From NCBI GenBank assembly GCA_022036555.1, contig CM039122.1, positions 50,675,072 through 50,739,071 on the forward strand: 64,000 nucleotides of DNA. Direction: 5' to 3'. Position numbers and translations under genes: made by a program. Below, piece after piece: positions 24,327 to 36,473 of the stretch. Under the pieces are notes generated by a model. It saw only the letters and a list, made by a program, of their open reading frames with translations. It made no database searches and had not been told where the DNA came from. The stretch comes from Microstegium vimineum. Lineage: Eukaryota > Streptophyta > Magnoliopsida > Poales > Poaceae. How positions within the stretch are numbered: position 1 is the first letter of the stretch; each line of letters begins with the position of its first letter.

Positions 24327-26025
24327 TCAAACCTCTCTACAGTAGGCTTCCATCTTATGATCGTGGTAGCTTGAGGCTTTCATCACTTGGTCAATCACCA
24401 GCTGCGAGTCGCCTCGAACGTCGAGGCGCCGGACTCCGAGATCGATGGCGATGCGCAGACTGTTGACGAGGGCCTCGTACTCGGCTACATTGTTGGAGGC
24501 GGCGAAGTGAAGGCAGATGACGTAGCGCATGTGGATTCCTGAGGGAGATATGAACAGCAGTCCAGCGCCGCTCCTGTCTTTATCAACGATCCGTCGAAGT
24601 ACATGGTCCATAGTTTGGCCTGTATTTGTGTCGGGGGAAGTTGGGTGTCGGTCCATTCTGCGATGAAATCTGCCAATATCTGAGACTTGATGGCCTTCCG
24701 AGGGGCGTAGGAGAGAGTCTCCCCCATGAGCTCGACCAACCACTTGGCGATTCTTCCTAATGCCTCCTGGTTTTGGATTATCTCCCCGAGAGGGAAAGAT
24801 GAAACCACAGTTACAGGGTGGCCCAGGAAATAGTGCTGGAGTTTTCGTCGAGTGAGGACGACGGCGTATAGCAGCTTCTGGATGTGGGGGTATCACACTT
24901 TGGTTTCTGAGAGTACCTCACTTACAAAGTAGACGGACCTTTGCACCAGCAGGGTGTGTCCCACCTCCGCCCTCTCGACCACTATAGCCGCGTTGACTAC
25001 CTGGGTAGTTGCAGCAACATAGAGTAGGAGGTACTCAGCGGGGATTGGGGCCACCAAAACAGGCGGCGAGGTGAGCAAGGCTTTGAGTTTGGAAAGCGAT
25101 TCCTCGGCCTCGACGGTCCATGCGAAATGCTCTGTTTTCTTAAGGAGGCTATAAAGGGGAAGTGCTTTCTCCCCGAGCCGCGAAATGAACCGGCTGAGGG
25201 CAGTGAGGCACCCTGTGACCCTTTGTACGCTCTTAAGATCCCTGATCGGGCCCATCCTAGTGATCGTGGCTACCTTCTCAGGGTTGGCCTCGATCCCGCG
25301 CTGGGAGACTATGTACCCGAGGAGCATGCCTCGAGGGACCCCGAAGACACACTTCTCGGGATTTAGCTTTATACGATTAGCCCTAAGACACCCGAACGCG
25401 ATTTCAAGGTTCTCGACTTTCTTGGATTTGACTACGATGTCATCGACGTAGGCCTCGACGGTTGGTCCTATATGGTGCCAATGACATGGAGCATGCATCG
25501 TTGGTACGCGGCCCCGGCGTTTCGCAAGCCGAATGGCATCGTGAGGTAGCAAAACATGCCAAAAGGGGTGATGAAGGAAGTCGCGAGCTAATCTGACTCC
25601 TTCATCTTTATTTGGTGATAGCCAGAATATGCGTCGAGAAAGTAAAGAGCTTCATATCCCACAGTGGAATCAACTATTTGATCAATACGTTGTAGTGGAA
25701 AAGGAACCTTAGGACATGCTTTGTTTAGACCAGTGTAATCTACGCACATTCTGTCCTTTTCATTCTTTTTCTTGACCAGTACAGGATTAGCTAACCACTC
25801 AGGATAATGAACCTCCTTGATGAACCCGACCTTCAAAAGCTTGTCGACCTCCTCCCTGATGATTTTGCGCTTCTCCTCATCGAAGCGGCGTAGCCGTTGC
25901 CTTACCGGTTTGGATCCGGCTCGGATGTCCAAGGAGTGCTCGGTGACATCCCTCGGAATGCCCGGCATATCCGAGGGACTCCACGCAAACATGTCAGCAT
26001 TCGCGCGGAGGAAGTCGACGAGCAC
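24327..26025 (-). pseudogene. TE-A reverse transcriptase and two RNase H domains
   Basis: RT begins with MLVDFLRANADMFAWSPSDM and shows KEVHYPEWLANPVLVKKKN, RMCVDYTGLNKACPK and FLDAYSGYHQIKM. After a stop at about 25586-25590 and frame loss comes YVDDIVVKSKK (YVDD at 25439-25450). A degenerate first RNase H (LLLYVAATTQVVNAAI) and a second one (WTMYFDGSLIKTGA, NNVAEYEALVNSLRIAIDLG, DVRGDSQLVIDQV) follow, the Tat arrangement. At least three breaks separate the pieces. Confidence 0.85.
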
Positions 26026-26031
26026 AGCTTC

Positions 26032-26592
26032 CTATTTGGGCTCGAGAGTGGCGCTGACCGTCAACACCTTCCCATCCACGTGGTTGGGGTCGAGCGGGAT
26101 GGTCTTGGTGTCCTCCGCAGGCTCGAAGTTGCCGGCGCGTCGTTTGGGGTTGGGGATCTCCTTGGAGAAGTTGTCGGGGGCCGCGAGGATGGCTGATTCT
26201 TCGACCGCCTCGGCGCTTTCTACGCACTCGACGTCGCAGTCGTAGGCGTGCTCATAGGAGGTGTCGACGGTGATGACTCCCTTGGGCCCCAGCATCTTCA
26301 GCTTGAGGTAGGTGTAGTTCGGGATTGCCATGAACTTGGCGTACCCAGGTCGACCGATGATAACGTGGTAGGTGCCATGGAATCCGACCACTTCAAAGGT
26401 CAGTTCCTCGCTCCTGAAGTTCGAGGGGGTGCCGAAGAAGACAAGCAGCTTGACGCGGCTGATCGGGAGTGCCTTCTTCCCTGGGACGATCCCGTGGAAT
26501 CCCCCCGCGCTGGGCAGGAGCATGGTTCTCGGGATCCCCAGGAGGTCAAGGGTTTCAGCGAAGATGATGTTGAGGCTGCTCCCCCCATCCAT
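26032..26592 (-). pseudogene. TE-A aspartic protease
   Basis: MDGGSSLNIIFAETLDLLGI carries the active-site Asp in the form DGGSS usual for Tat elements, and TYHVIIGRPGYAKFMAIPNY is the second conserved block. The frame is open for 186 codons and then joins RT after an in-frame stop near 26026-26031. Confidence 0.8.
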
Positions 26593-26729
26593 GAGTACCT
26601 TGGTGAGGCGGGTGTTGAGTATGATCGGGTCGACGACGAGTGGGTAGACCCCTGCATCGGGGACGTGTTTGGGGTGGTCGTCCTGGTCGAAGGTGATAGG
26701 TACGTGCGACCAGTTGAGGTATCGGGGCC

Positions 26730-29226
26730 CTAGGCACGAATGGAGAAGACTTCCCGATGCTCACTCTTGCGCTGACGCGCACTGAGTCGGGTCGAGGGTC
26801 CCCCAAAGATCATGAAACAATCGAGAATCTCGGGGAAACCCTCCTTGCTATCGCCCTTGTCTTGTGGGTCGTCCTTTTTGTCGTATTTCTTGAGGCCGAG
26901 AGAGTCATAGTACTTCTTGAGCATGCGACAGTCCTCGAGACTGTGGTTGGTCGGCCCCTTGTGATAGGGGCAGGGCTCTTTCACCATTTTATCGAAGATG
27001 CCCCCGTCTGGAGGGGGACCTCGAGGCTTCTTCCGGTCTGCCGCAACCACAAGATCGTCAGGATCGATGTTATGTTGACCCCGTTGGCTCTTCTTCTTAT
27101 TGTTGTTGCTGTCCCTCTTGGGCCCATTGCTCGAGCCACCGGGCTCGTCTGCCTTGGCTTTCCCCTTGTCTGGGGATCCACAAAAGAACGCGCCAATGGC
27201 CTCTTCACCGGCTGCGTAGTTGGCGATGATGTCCATGAGCTCGTTGGCGGTCTTGGGGGTGTTTCGCCCTAGTTTCCGTACTAAGTCCTTGCACGTTGTC
27301 CCGGCGACGAACGCCATGATGACGTCGTGGTCGGAGATGTGGGGTAGCTCGGTTCGTTGCTTGGAAAATTGTCAGGTGAATTCACGGAGAGTCTCTCCTA
27401 GTTTCTGCTTGCAGCTGCGGAGGTCCCAAGAATTTCCCGGCCGCACGTAGGTGCCCTTGAAGTTCCCCTCGAAGATCCTGACCAGGTCGGGCCAGCCATG
27501 GATCAAGTCCGGGGGGAGCTCCTCGAGCCACCTTCGAGCGGTGTCGAGAGGAAGAGTGGGAGTTGCCAAATGATGACGTGGTCATTGTCGGCACCTCCTA
27601 GCTGACACGCTAGCCTGAAATCAGCAAGCCAGAGTTCTAGTTTGGTCTCACCGTTGTATTTGACCAGGTTGGCGGGTGGACGGAAGCGACCCGGTAAGGC
27701 GGTTCGCCAGATCGTCTTGCTGAAGACTCGTGGCCCCGGTGGTTCAGGGGACCGGCGACAATCCTCGTCGCTGTCGTAGCTCCCACCTCGATGAGCACTA
27801 TAACCTCGAGCCTCAGAGTCACCTTATCGGCGTCGTTTGTTGTCGTTGATGTCGTGTCGCACGTCGCGCGGCTGTCGATTGTCGAGGATGCGGTCTCGAA
27901 CCGGTTGTCGCCCTGCTTGGCCTCGGGGCGCCTTGTCCTGGTGGACAGACGCTTCTTGGTTTTGACAAGGGGGCATGTCCTGTCGCTCAGAAGCAGCTCC
28001 TTTGCGCCTTGAGGCCGAGCTCTCCGCTTGTTGTACGGCCGCGGTCTGGAGGAGCCCCTGGATTTCATCTCTAATACGTTGCGCTTGGGGTGTCGAGGGT
28101 GCCGGCATGTCACGGAGCAGCATTGTGGCTGCCAAGACATTCTGACTGGCGTGGTTGTAGACACGGAGCTCGTTTGCTCCTTCCTCAACGATCCGCTGAT
28201 GGACGTCACGGGCCTTGGCGCGGGCCCCTCCACCCTGTGGGCGCTCGCGATCCTTCTCGAGGGCATGCTCGAGCTGATGAAGTCGTAGGTGTTCCTCCTC
28301 GAGCTTGGCGAGTAGCTCTCGGATCTGCACGATCTGGGTGTCCTGAGGCGGAGTAGCTTCGTTCGGAATCGGTGGACTGGCGCCTCGTGCTAGGGTAGCG
28401 TTGCCCCCTCCTCCTGCTCTCGCGGCTGCGGCGTCGGTGGTGTCGTCCGAGGAGACGACTGGTTCATCGAGGTGGAAGCACTCCCGCGTGGGATTGTAAT
28501 CCTCATCAGGGGAGTCTGGATCAGGGCGACTTTGGTAAAAGTTGGGGAAACCCTGCGCTCCTCCTCCAGTCGTTGTTGTATCATGCCCAAGGTGTAGTAC
28601 CTGGGGGTTGGGGTTCGTCGCGACTTTGGGTACTCGCCTTGTGGAGGAGTGGCGCTGGGATTCACGGTCGCACGTAGCAAGTCCCCTGGGGACCCGTGTT
28701 GTGCCCGCATTCGCGAGTCTACGAAGGCAGAGAAGAGTCTGGCGTTGTTGTAGAGCCCATGCGGAAGTAGGTTACGTGGTGGAGCGGCCGAGCGCGTCGA
28801 AGAGGCCTTGGGGACCCTCCGAGATGGCTGTATGATGAAGCCGGAGTCGGGCTCGGCGAGGCGGTCTCCTCCGATCTGCAAGCATGGGTCAAAAAGACTC
28901 CCGAAGGGAGGAACTATGTCGCCAGCTGAGACCGGGGGAGTGGCGTCAGGTGTCACGTCATCTGCGCGGCGAAGGCTGCGGCGGCGTCGCTCGCGCCTCC
29001 TCCTGGTCGCAGTCGAAAGGCGTGAGTGGTGGAACCGTCGTGAGGTCTTCCCTGGCCCTGATGTATCGGAGTCGCTGCTATCTGCACCATCTCCAGAAAG
29101 TAGAACCATATCGTGGTCGTGGCCCAGGGAAAGGAACTCTAGGCTCCCGAACAAAATGATGGTGGCGAACGGAAGTGGTGGAACGGTGGACTCCATCTGG
29201 AAGAGAAATTGGGAGTTGATCGACAT
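26730..29226 (-). pseudogene. TE-A gag
   Basis: Possible starts are ATG 29224-29226 (MSINSQF, very close to the PBS) and ATG 29194-29196 (MESTVPP). The N-terminal part is Ser/Arg/Pro-rich. A helical stretch follows in another frame (RELLAKLEEEHLRLHQLEHA, 27824-28330). The gag core is at 26730-27569: ARRWLEELPPDLIHGW, FEGNFKGTYVRPGN, ANELMDIIANYAAGEEAIGA and a Cys/His site CPYHKGPTNHSLEDC. In-frame stops (27370 region) and at least two frameshifts disable it. Confidence 0.75.
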
Positions 29227-29235
29227 GCAAAGCCC

Positions 29236-29254
29236 CCCTACCTGGCGCGCCAAC
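29236..29254 (-). other. TE-A primer binding site
   Basis: Next to the 5' LTR the minus strand reads TTGGCGCGCCAGGTAGGGG, the PBS form I recall for huck/Grande-type elements. It contains the palindrome GGCGCGCC. Confidence 0.65.
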
Positions 29255-30603
29255 TGTCGGTGTTTCGATCCAGGGGGTCGATCACCAACTAGTAAATTTG
29301 TATATTGCGTGCTCCCTCTCCCAGATGTGATGTAAGAAGAACACAGAGTTTATCCTGGTTCGGGCAAAGAAGGCCCTACGTCCAGCAAGAGGAGGGGGTA
29401 CTGTATTATCTTGCACCGAAGTGCTCGTACAGGGGGCAGTACAAGCTGGTTTACACGGGGGTGCTCTGAGCGAGCCGAGGCCTAGAACTAGCAGGGCTAC
29501 TCTAGGTGAATTGGTTGATTGCTTGAGATGTTGATCAGGAAAGTGAGTGGTTGGTGTTGTGTTTGGTTCTGGTGAGAGTCCGTATAGGAATGTGGGTGGG
29601 GTCGATGATTGACCTCTTCGTCCTCGTGTTCTTCGTGTTCTCTCCCAGCCTCGTCCCTCCAGCCTCTCCAGCCTCCTTCTACTATCCCAGCGTCCCCTTT
29701 TATAGGCCAAGGGGAGGCTTAGGAGTACAGGGGCCTAGTTCGTATCGGTATGGGAGGCGTGTCCGTGCGCCATGTCTGTGACGAGACGTCGATCGCTGTA
29801 GCGGCATGCTCCTCCTGTACTTCTGGTGTTCCGAGGCATGGTGATGGCGGACTGGTTGTCGCCGGACGGCATGGCGTGGAACCTGCGAACTCCACAATTG
29901 AAGCGGGACGGATCGGACGGGCCCATGTCGTAATAGTTGGGGATGAGGGTCGAGCCCCCGGGTCGACGGGTATCGAGGCCTGCGTGACCTTGACGCATTC
30001 CTGAGAATGCGGTCGAGGGCTGCCTCGCCCGAAATTTGAGGGGGTGCTCCGTACTCGAGGCGTGGCTGCAGTAGTTGTACGGTCGACGGGTTATCCGGGT
30101 ATGGGTGATGACTTGATGGATTTGACCGAGGTAGTGAGCACCCATGGCATTAGGCGGGGACTGACCCCAGCATAGGATTCCCTTTATCCCATACCGGGAG
30201 TAGGTGAGCTGATCGAGCCTCCTGTTTGGGGGTCGTTCGTTGGACCCCCTGTCCGTCACTTAGGGGGTTGGAGTCGAGGGGGATTCGATCGACCTCTCTC
30301 CGTCATCTGAGGGGTCGAGGTTGGGGGGCGCTCGTTCGATCCCCCTTTCAGTCGGTCGAGGGGTCGCGACAGAGGGTCTTTCGTTCGACCCCTTCTCTGT
30401 CATTCAGGGGATCGAGGTCGAAGGTTACTCCACCTACCATCCCTCTGGTAATGGGCTGGCCCATGGCCTGCCCTTTCTGTCGGTGGGGTAGGCCTTCGCC
30501 TGACGGGCCTTCCTCCATTGCTTGGTCGAATGTCGAATTTCGCCTAGATGTTTAGGCATTAGATTATCATAGGTTAGGGTACCCCTTACCTTTGTACCCG
30601 ACA
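29255..30603 (-). repeat. TE-A 5' LTR (1349 bp)
   Basis: On the plus strand it begins TGTCGGTG and ends CCCGACA, with TGTCGG/CCGACA as terminal inverted repeat. The last 526 bp repeat at 1-527. At 30604 the sequence changes abruptly to an AT-richer copia element. Confidence 0.95.
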
Positions 30604-32186
30604 GGTGATATTAGGCCAAAGCAAGTGATTGACATTCAAGATGATAAAGATCAAGTGCTCTCCTCTCCAATGAAGCAAGTTAGTAGCTCTCAAGTGCAAG
30701 ATCAAAGTGTTAGTTCATCTCATGAAGATAAATCTAATGACCAACCTAGCTCAAGCAATTAAGTTCAAGTTCTCCAACCAACTCATATTGCAAGAGATCA
30801 CCCGATTGATCATATTATTGGTGACATTAGTAGTGGTGTGCAAACAAGATCAAGATTAGCTAACTTTTGTGAGCATTTCTCGTTTGTCTCATCCATTGAA
30901 CCAACCAAGATAGATGAAGCCTTGAAGGATGCGGATTGGGTAAATTTGATGCATGAAGAGCTCAATAATTTCACTAGAAATGAAGTTTGGGAATTGGTAG
31001 AAAGGCCAAATTCCACAATGTGATTGGAACAAAATGGGTGTTTAGAAAGAAGCAAGATCAAGATGGCATTGTAGTGATAAACAAAGCAAGACTAGTTGCT
31101 CAAGGTTACTCTCAAATAGAAGGTCTTGACTTTGGTGAAACTTATGCACCAGTTGCTAGATTGGAGGCAATTAGAATTTTATTAGCCTATGCTTGTGCTC
31201 ACAATATCAAGCTATATCAAATGGATGTGAAGAGTGCATTTCTAAATGGATACATCAATGAGCTAGTGTATGTTGAACAACCTCCCAGTTTTGAAGATGA
31301 CAAGAAGCCCAACCATGTGTACAAGTTGAAGAAGGCATTATATGGCTTGAAGCAAGCACCTAGAGTATGATATGAGAGGTTAAGGGATTTCTTACTCTCA
31401 AAGGGGTTCAAAATGGGCAAGGTTCATACTACTCTTTTCACTAAGAAGATTGACAATGACTCTTTTGTGTTGCAAATATATGTTGATGATATCATTTTTG
31501 GGTCAACAAATCAAGCCTATTGTGAAGCATTTGGAGAAATGATGGCAAAAGCATTTGATATGTCCATGATTGGTGAACTTAGCTATTTTCTTGGTCTCCA
31601 AATCAAACAATTGAAGAATGACACTTTTGTGAGCCAAGGAAAGTATATAAGGGACATGTTGAAGAAGTTTGGAATGCAAGATGCAAAGCCAATTGCTACT
31701 CCCATGGGCACTAATGGAAATCTTGATAGTGATACTAGTGGAAATATGGTAGATCAAAAATTATATCGGTCTATGATTGAAATCTTACTTTATGTGACCG
31801 CATCAAGGCCGGATGTCATGTTTAGTGTATGTATGTGTGCAAGATATCAATCCTCACCAAGAGAGAGTCATCTCACGACAACTAAAAGAATATTGAGGTA
31901 TTTGAAGCATACAAAAGATGTTGGACTATGGTATCCCAAGGGGTCAAACTTTGAGTTGATTGGTTATTCGGACTCCGATTATGGGGGATGCAAGAAAGAT
32001 AGAAAGAGCACTAGTGGCACTTGTCAATTACTTGGAAGATCACTTGTGTCATGATCATCTAAGAAGCAAAAGAGTGTGGGCACCGATGATCAACTTGCCG
32101 ATATATTCACCAAGCCACTTGATGAGAATAGATTTTGCAAGCTCAAAAATGAATTGAATATTCTTGATATCTCAAATATGAGTTGA
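30604..32186 (+). pseudogene. TE-D copia reverse transcriptase / RNase H (3' part of pol)
   Basis: RT motifs in order: LKDADWVNLMHEELNNF, TKWVFRKKQDQDG, KARLVAQGYSQIEGLDFGET, YQMDVKSAFLNGYINELVYV, LKKALYGLKQAPR and YVDDIIFGS (YVDD at 31479-31490). Later come YSDSDYGGCKKDRKSTSGTC and LADIFTKPLDE, stop TGA 32184-32186. Damage: TAA near 30760, a one-base shift near 31015, TGA at about 31368 where Trp is usual, and TGA at 32052-32054. Between KKQKSV and GTDDQLADIF the central part of RNase H is absent in frame (see findings). Confidence 0.9.
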
Positions 32187-33316
32187 ATGCACCCCATATA
32201 TATGACAATATGACATGCATCTCCTTCGACAAAGCCAAGGTATCATTGTTTGACATACCATTCATGCTTTGCTAAGGACTTGTTTAGTGCATATAGACAT
32301 ACAAGTGGCATTTTGGAGCATTCATGATAAATTAAATGAATTTGATGTATATATGGCACCACTATTGTTTCTATGCTTGTTTTGACCTAGTGGTGGCATA
32401 TAACATGTTTGTGGGCTTACAATACTAGTGTTGAATCTAGAAGATTTGCTATAAGTGTTTAATTCAACATAGGCAAGATAACTCTTTCATGAGGTGTGAA
32501 GAAGCATGTCTTTGGTTCAAACCGAATTAAATATCATTTGCAAGTGTTCTAGGTTGAACCAAATTTGTAAAATTTGATCCTAATTCATCCCATCAAAAGA
32601 ACTAATACAACTTACTCTCCACATCTTGACCATACCTTTTTAGAAATAGATGACAAAGGGGGAGAAATAAGTCACAAAGATAATGTTGGGGAGAGATATG
32701 AGAAAGGAAAGGGATCAATAAAATTTTGAAGCACACAAATAGGAGGAGCAAGCTCATAAACAATTTGTTGCATTTGTTTGTGCATTAACATATGACTTGC
32801 TCATTGTATATGCACTTAAATTCCCTATTCTTGTTTGTGTGGTGTATGTTAGAATTAGAACTTGTATGGTGAAATAAAGTACTAGCATGCATAGGTTGGT
32901 AACTAGACATAGTGTATGATCATGTATTTTCATGTGAATCAAGAACCTTGCCTATAATGTTGATCTCACGGGGTTCTTGAGTTTCGATGAATGTCTAGCC
33001 ATCGATGGTGCTAAGGATGGTGTAAATTTGCAACTCCAATTGGTATCACGCTTCAAATGTCCATTCTTTACACCTTAGCATCATTTTGGTAAAAATACTC
33101 TCCCACAATTTGTTATTCATGCATATGTGCAAAGCCATGCAAATCCAAACACTTGGCACATATGTAGGGGGAGCTAATTCTACCAAAATCGAATTTGTGA
33201 TGAATGTCCAAATCTTATTCATGATCTAAAAAGCTTGGACAAGCATGACAATTTTAAAATTTCAATTACAAATTAATCTTTGTGAGGGTTGTCATCAATT
33301 ACCAAAAAGGGGAGAT
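32187..33316 (+). other. TE-D non-coding region between pol and 3' LTR
   Basis: This AT-rich stretch has no long reading frame. It holds two purine tracts, AAAGGGGGAGAAATAAG at 32655-32671 and the one abutting the LTR at 33304-33315. A region of this kind, sometimes with an env-like frame, is normal in Maximus/SIRE elements; no env-like frame survives here. Confidence 0.6.
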
Positions 33317-35254
33317 TGAAGCTCCATGTTTGGTTTTGGATAATTAATGACAACCTAGGACTAACCATTGTACTAAGTGGTTGAATTAGACAAGGTGGTC
33401 CGACCCAAGTAATGAGCTAGATGATGCATCATGGTGGATGGAGATGATCCAAAAGATTATTCATGTGCTCATGCTTGAAATGGAAATAAATATAAAATTC
33501 TATGGGCTCAAGGCAAAGGTATAAAATAGGATATTTATTTTGTCGGTCAAGACGCAATAGAGTGCGTGGTCGGATTTTGGATAGATAACCGTACTATAAA
33601 GAGGGGAATTCTTTAATTACAATGGTTATCTAGTGCCATTGAGTGTGAGTCTTATTTGCATATGCATTGCGCTTAGTGACGTGGTGAGATTTTATACGCT
33701 GGAAAATAATGTGATAAGCTAACTCAAGTGCTCAATTTATTTGGAATATCTTATTGGAGTTAGCACTTGAAAAATGTTGAAAATAAAATAGAAAACAGAG
33801 AGCACTTGTGTGCGTGTGTGTGCTGCTACATGCAGGCTGGTGTGCGTGTGTGCTGCATGCTTGTGTACGCATGGGAGCAAGTGCTATTGCTGCCACTTCT
33901 TTTGCCTCCATGCATGCTGTCTGTGAACATGAAGTGTTTTTAGTTGACGTTTGTGGTTGAGACTTGAGAGAGAGAAGGCTTGTGGGACCCATGTTGCTGA
34001 CTTTATGGGAGATGGAGCTGCTGCTGTTGCGTGCTGCTGCTGCCGCTCTACTTCTTCCTTCCTGCCGAAGGGTGTGTTGCACTGCTGCGTGAGAGGGAGG
34101 GCAGCTGCTGGTCCGTTTGGCTCTTGTGACTGTTGCTTTGCTTCTGCACACCGGTCCATTTTGGCACTGGTCCGTTTGTGACCGTTGGGCAGCGCGTGGG
34201 GGTTAAGTTCAGCGCCCTTCCCTTGCTTCTGGAGAACTACTCCTCCCTCTACTCACTCATGCAAGAACATAACAGAGAAAGGAAAAAGCTCTCAACTCCT
34301 CCCCTCTCTCATGCCTTTGATTTGAGCCAAAAATCAAGTGAGAGAGCAAGCTCGTGAAATCCTTTTGAGAGCTCCAAGAGGATCCCCTCCCTCTCGTCTC
34401 CTTCTCCAAGCTTGGTGCTTATTTTTGAAAGGATTGAGGGAAACCCTAAGACATTTCGATTTGGGGAAAAAGCCTAGTGTTCATGCATTTGTGATTCATT
34501 TTTGTGGCACTAGGTGGTGATTGCAATTGTGGTATTCTTATTACTCTTGGTGATTGCCGTCACCTAGACGGTTGGGGATCGATTGATTGGTGAGAGGATT
34601 TGGTGATTGTGTCCGCCCCCAATCAAGGTGAATTTGTGAGGGGTTATTGTGGTTCTCCGGCGGAGTGCTAAATTCCAACTCCAGTGGATTGCTCGTGTCA
34701 TTGAGTTACCGCACTTGCGTGTGGGTTCTTGCGGTGCCTTGCGGGGCTTGGCTTGAGGGCCTTCTACCGAGGAACCACCAAGGTGTGGTCGACACAACGG
34801 GGATTAGCATGCCGGCAAGCAAGTGAACCTCGGGAGAAAAATCATTGGTGTCATCACTTGTCTCCCGGTGAATTGAATTGATTGATATATATTGTTGGAA
34901 TTAATTATTTGGTGATTGGTTTTCTACTCTCCAACGACGGTATAAAAATCACCTCTCTTCCTTGCATTTATTTGTTCTCGTCTTGCTTAGTAGTAATTAT
35001 ATCTAGTTGAGTAGAAGTTGCTTGTGTAGTTATATTTAGAGTATCCTTTTGCTCACTAGTAGTTTTTTAGAGACCTAGCAAATTAAGTGACATAGAGACT
35101 ATATATATTAGATTTGCAATAGGTGGCTTGCCTAACAAGTAGAGCTAGAGCAAACCACATTTATCGCCATTTGTGTTACTAACATTTTCTCTAGTGATCT
35201 TGAAGATTTTAAATTAGGCTATTCACCCCCCCTCTAGCCATATTAGGACCTTTC
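33317..35254 (+). repeat. TE-D 3' LTR (about 1.94 kb)
   Basis: It begins TGAAGCTCCATG right after the polypurine tract and ends CTAGCCATATTAGGACCTTTCA, the pyrimidine-rich then TTCA end common to this lineage. The start is set by the tract and the end by the jump back to TE-E sequence at 35255. The second LTR is outside the window, so age cannot be estimated. Confidence 0.75.
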
Positions 35255-36465
35255 ACCCGGTCATGAAACGCTTGCTGGCGCAACCGGAGATGAAGCAGAA
35301 CGAGATGGCGACGAAGACCGTGCCGGCGGAGTTGGTGAACCGAGTGGCAACGACGGCGTTCCCGGAGTTGCGGTCCACCAAAGAAGAAATGGAGAAGCCG
35401 ACGATGATCAGTGATGAACAAGGAAGATGAAACAAGAAAGAAGACAACAATGCGGCTCCTGGATAGCCGAGGTGACACCGAACCAGAGCGGCGGCGCTTT
35501 CGCCGGAGTTGAGGAAGAAGACGTCGCGCCGGGCGAACGAGAGCTCGGCGGCTTCAACCAACTTGCGCGGAAGATGCGCGAAGTCAATGCGAAGGTAATA
35601 GCAGTGGATTGGGGACTTGGCAGTGGCTAACGAGCTCGGACGAGCTCGTCGAGGTGGGGTGCTCACGCGGCGGAGCAGAGCGGACGGCGTCGCGAGCGTG
35701 AAAGAAGAGCAAGGAGTAGACTACGTCCCGTTTTGAAGGTGGTAACGGGGTCGTGGTGATGCCACGCACTTGATGCGACGCTCGTTGCGGACATGAGGCG
35801 CAAGGTGAGCTCGGCAGCTGGGCGGCCAGGTGTCGGCGTCGAGTTCACCGTCACCATGCAAGTGCTCGATGAAATGACTGGACTTCCCCTGGTACAATTT
35901 TGCAAATTGCTCAAGCTTCTAGGGGTTTTCATGAAAAACTTTGAACACCAAAGTTGCTCAAAATTTCATGATCTATACTTTTGGAAATATGCACTTTTTC
36001 AAATTCGGCCTAGAAATGAAAATGCATTTTTGGAATTTGAAACCCTTTTTAAAAAGATTTACCCCTTTTGAATTACTCTAAAAACTTGAATAGCACTTGA
36101 AAAACTGTAAACACAATAAATGCAATTCAAACAGAGATCTACCACAATGCTTAAACAACCATATGCAAATTCTTTATATATTTTGAAAATCATGTTTAGG
36201 GTTTAATTCACCCCCTTTTGTAATTAGGGTTTGGATTAGAATTTAGAAGTTTGAATTTGAAAAGATGACCAGCATTCATACAAATGATCAAACACAACCA
36301 AATAAACTCATTTTAGTTCAGCATTCATACAAATGATCAAACACAACCAAATAAACTCATTTTAGTTCAATGCATAACAAGGTTCTCATTCAAATGAATG
36401 ATGCTTAATGCATATGATGCCATGATCAAGTTTTAATTAAGTGCTTAAACACCAGGGGTGTTACA
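35255..36465 (-). repeat. TE-E 3' LTR, right-hand part
   Basis: It matches 45686-46846 closely and ends AGGGGTGTTACA, the inverse of an LTR start TGTAACACCC. It carries a private 49-bp tandem duplication at 36272-36369. Confidence 0.9.
36272..36369. repeat. 49-bp tandem duplication inside one TE-E LTR
   Basis: The unit beginning GCATTCATACAAATG and ending TTTTAGTTCA occurs twice head to tail (36272-36320, 36321-36369), identical by eye. The other LTR has one copy (from about 46702), so the duplication happened after TE-E inserted. Confidence 0.9.
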
Positions 36466-36473
36466 ACCCTTCC

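Larger units (their letters stand above)
1..30603 (-). mobile_element. TE-A: Ty3/gypsy element, Tat clade (huck/Grande-like), left end outside window
   Basis: The 527 bases at the window start repeat almost exactly at 30078-30603, the end of a complete LTR (29255-30603). All coding between them reads on the minus strand in the order gag, protease, RT, RNase H, second RNase H, integrase, so the 5' LTR is the right one. An antisense gene lies between pol and the 3' LTR. The doubled RNase H and the antisense gene place it in the Tat clade. Removing TE-B (13057 bp) and TE-C (2963 bp) and adding the roughly 820 bp of LTR off-window leaves about 15.4 kb, the expected size for huck-like elements. 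It sits in copia element TE-D; the right flank reads GGTGA, so the same five bases are expected beyond the left LTR. By eye the LTR pair differs at about 21 of 527 positions plus one indel. Stops and frameshifts make it non-autonomous. Confidence 0.9.
30604..35254 (+). mobile_element. TE-D: 3' part of a Ty1/copia element, Maximus/SIRE type
   Basis: It holds the end of pol (RT and part of RNase H), a 1.1-kb non-coding region, a polypurine tract (33304-33315, AAAAAGGGGAGA) and a 3' LTR. The 5' part (gag, protease, integrase, 5' LTR) is missing because TE-A interrupts the element at 30603; it should lie left of the window. The right flank CCCGG (35255-35259) sits at the matching place in the intact TE-E LTR (45686-45690), showing that TE-D inserted into TE-E's left LTR. 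Confidence 0.85.
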
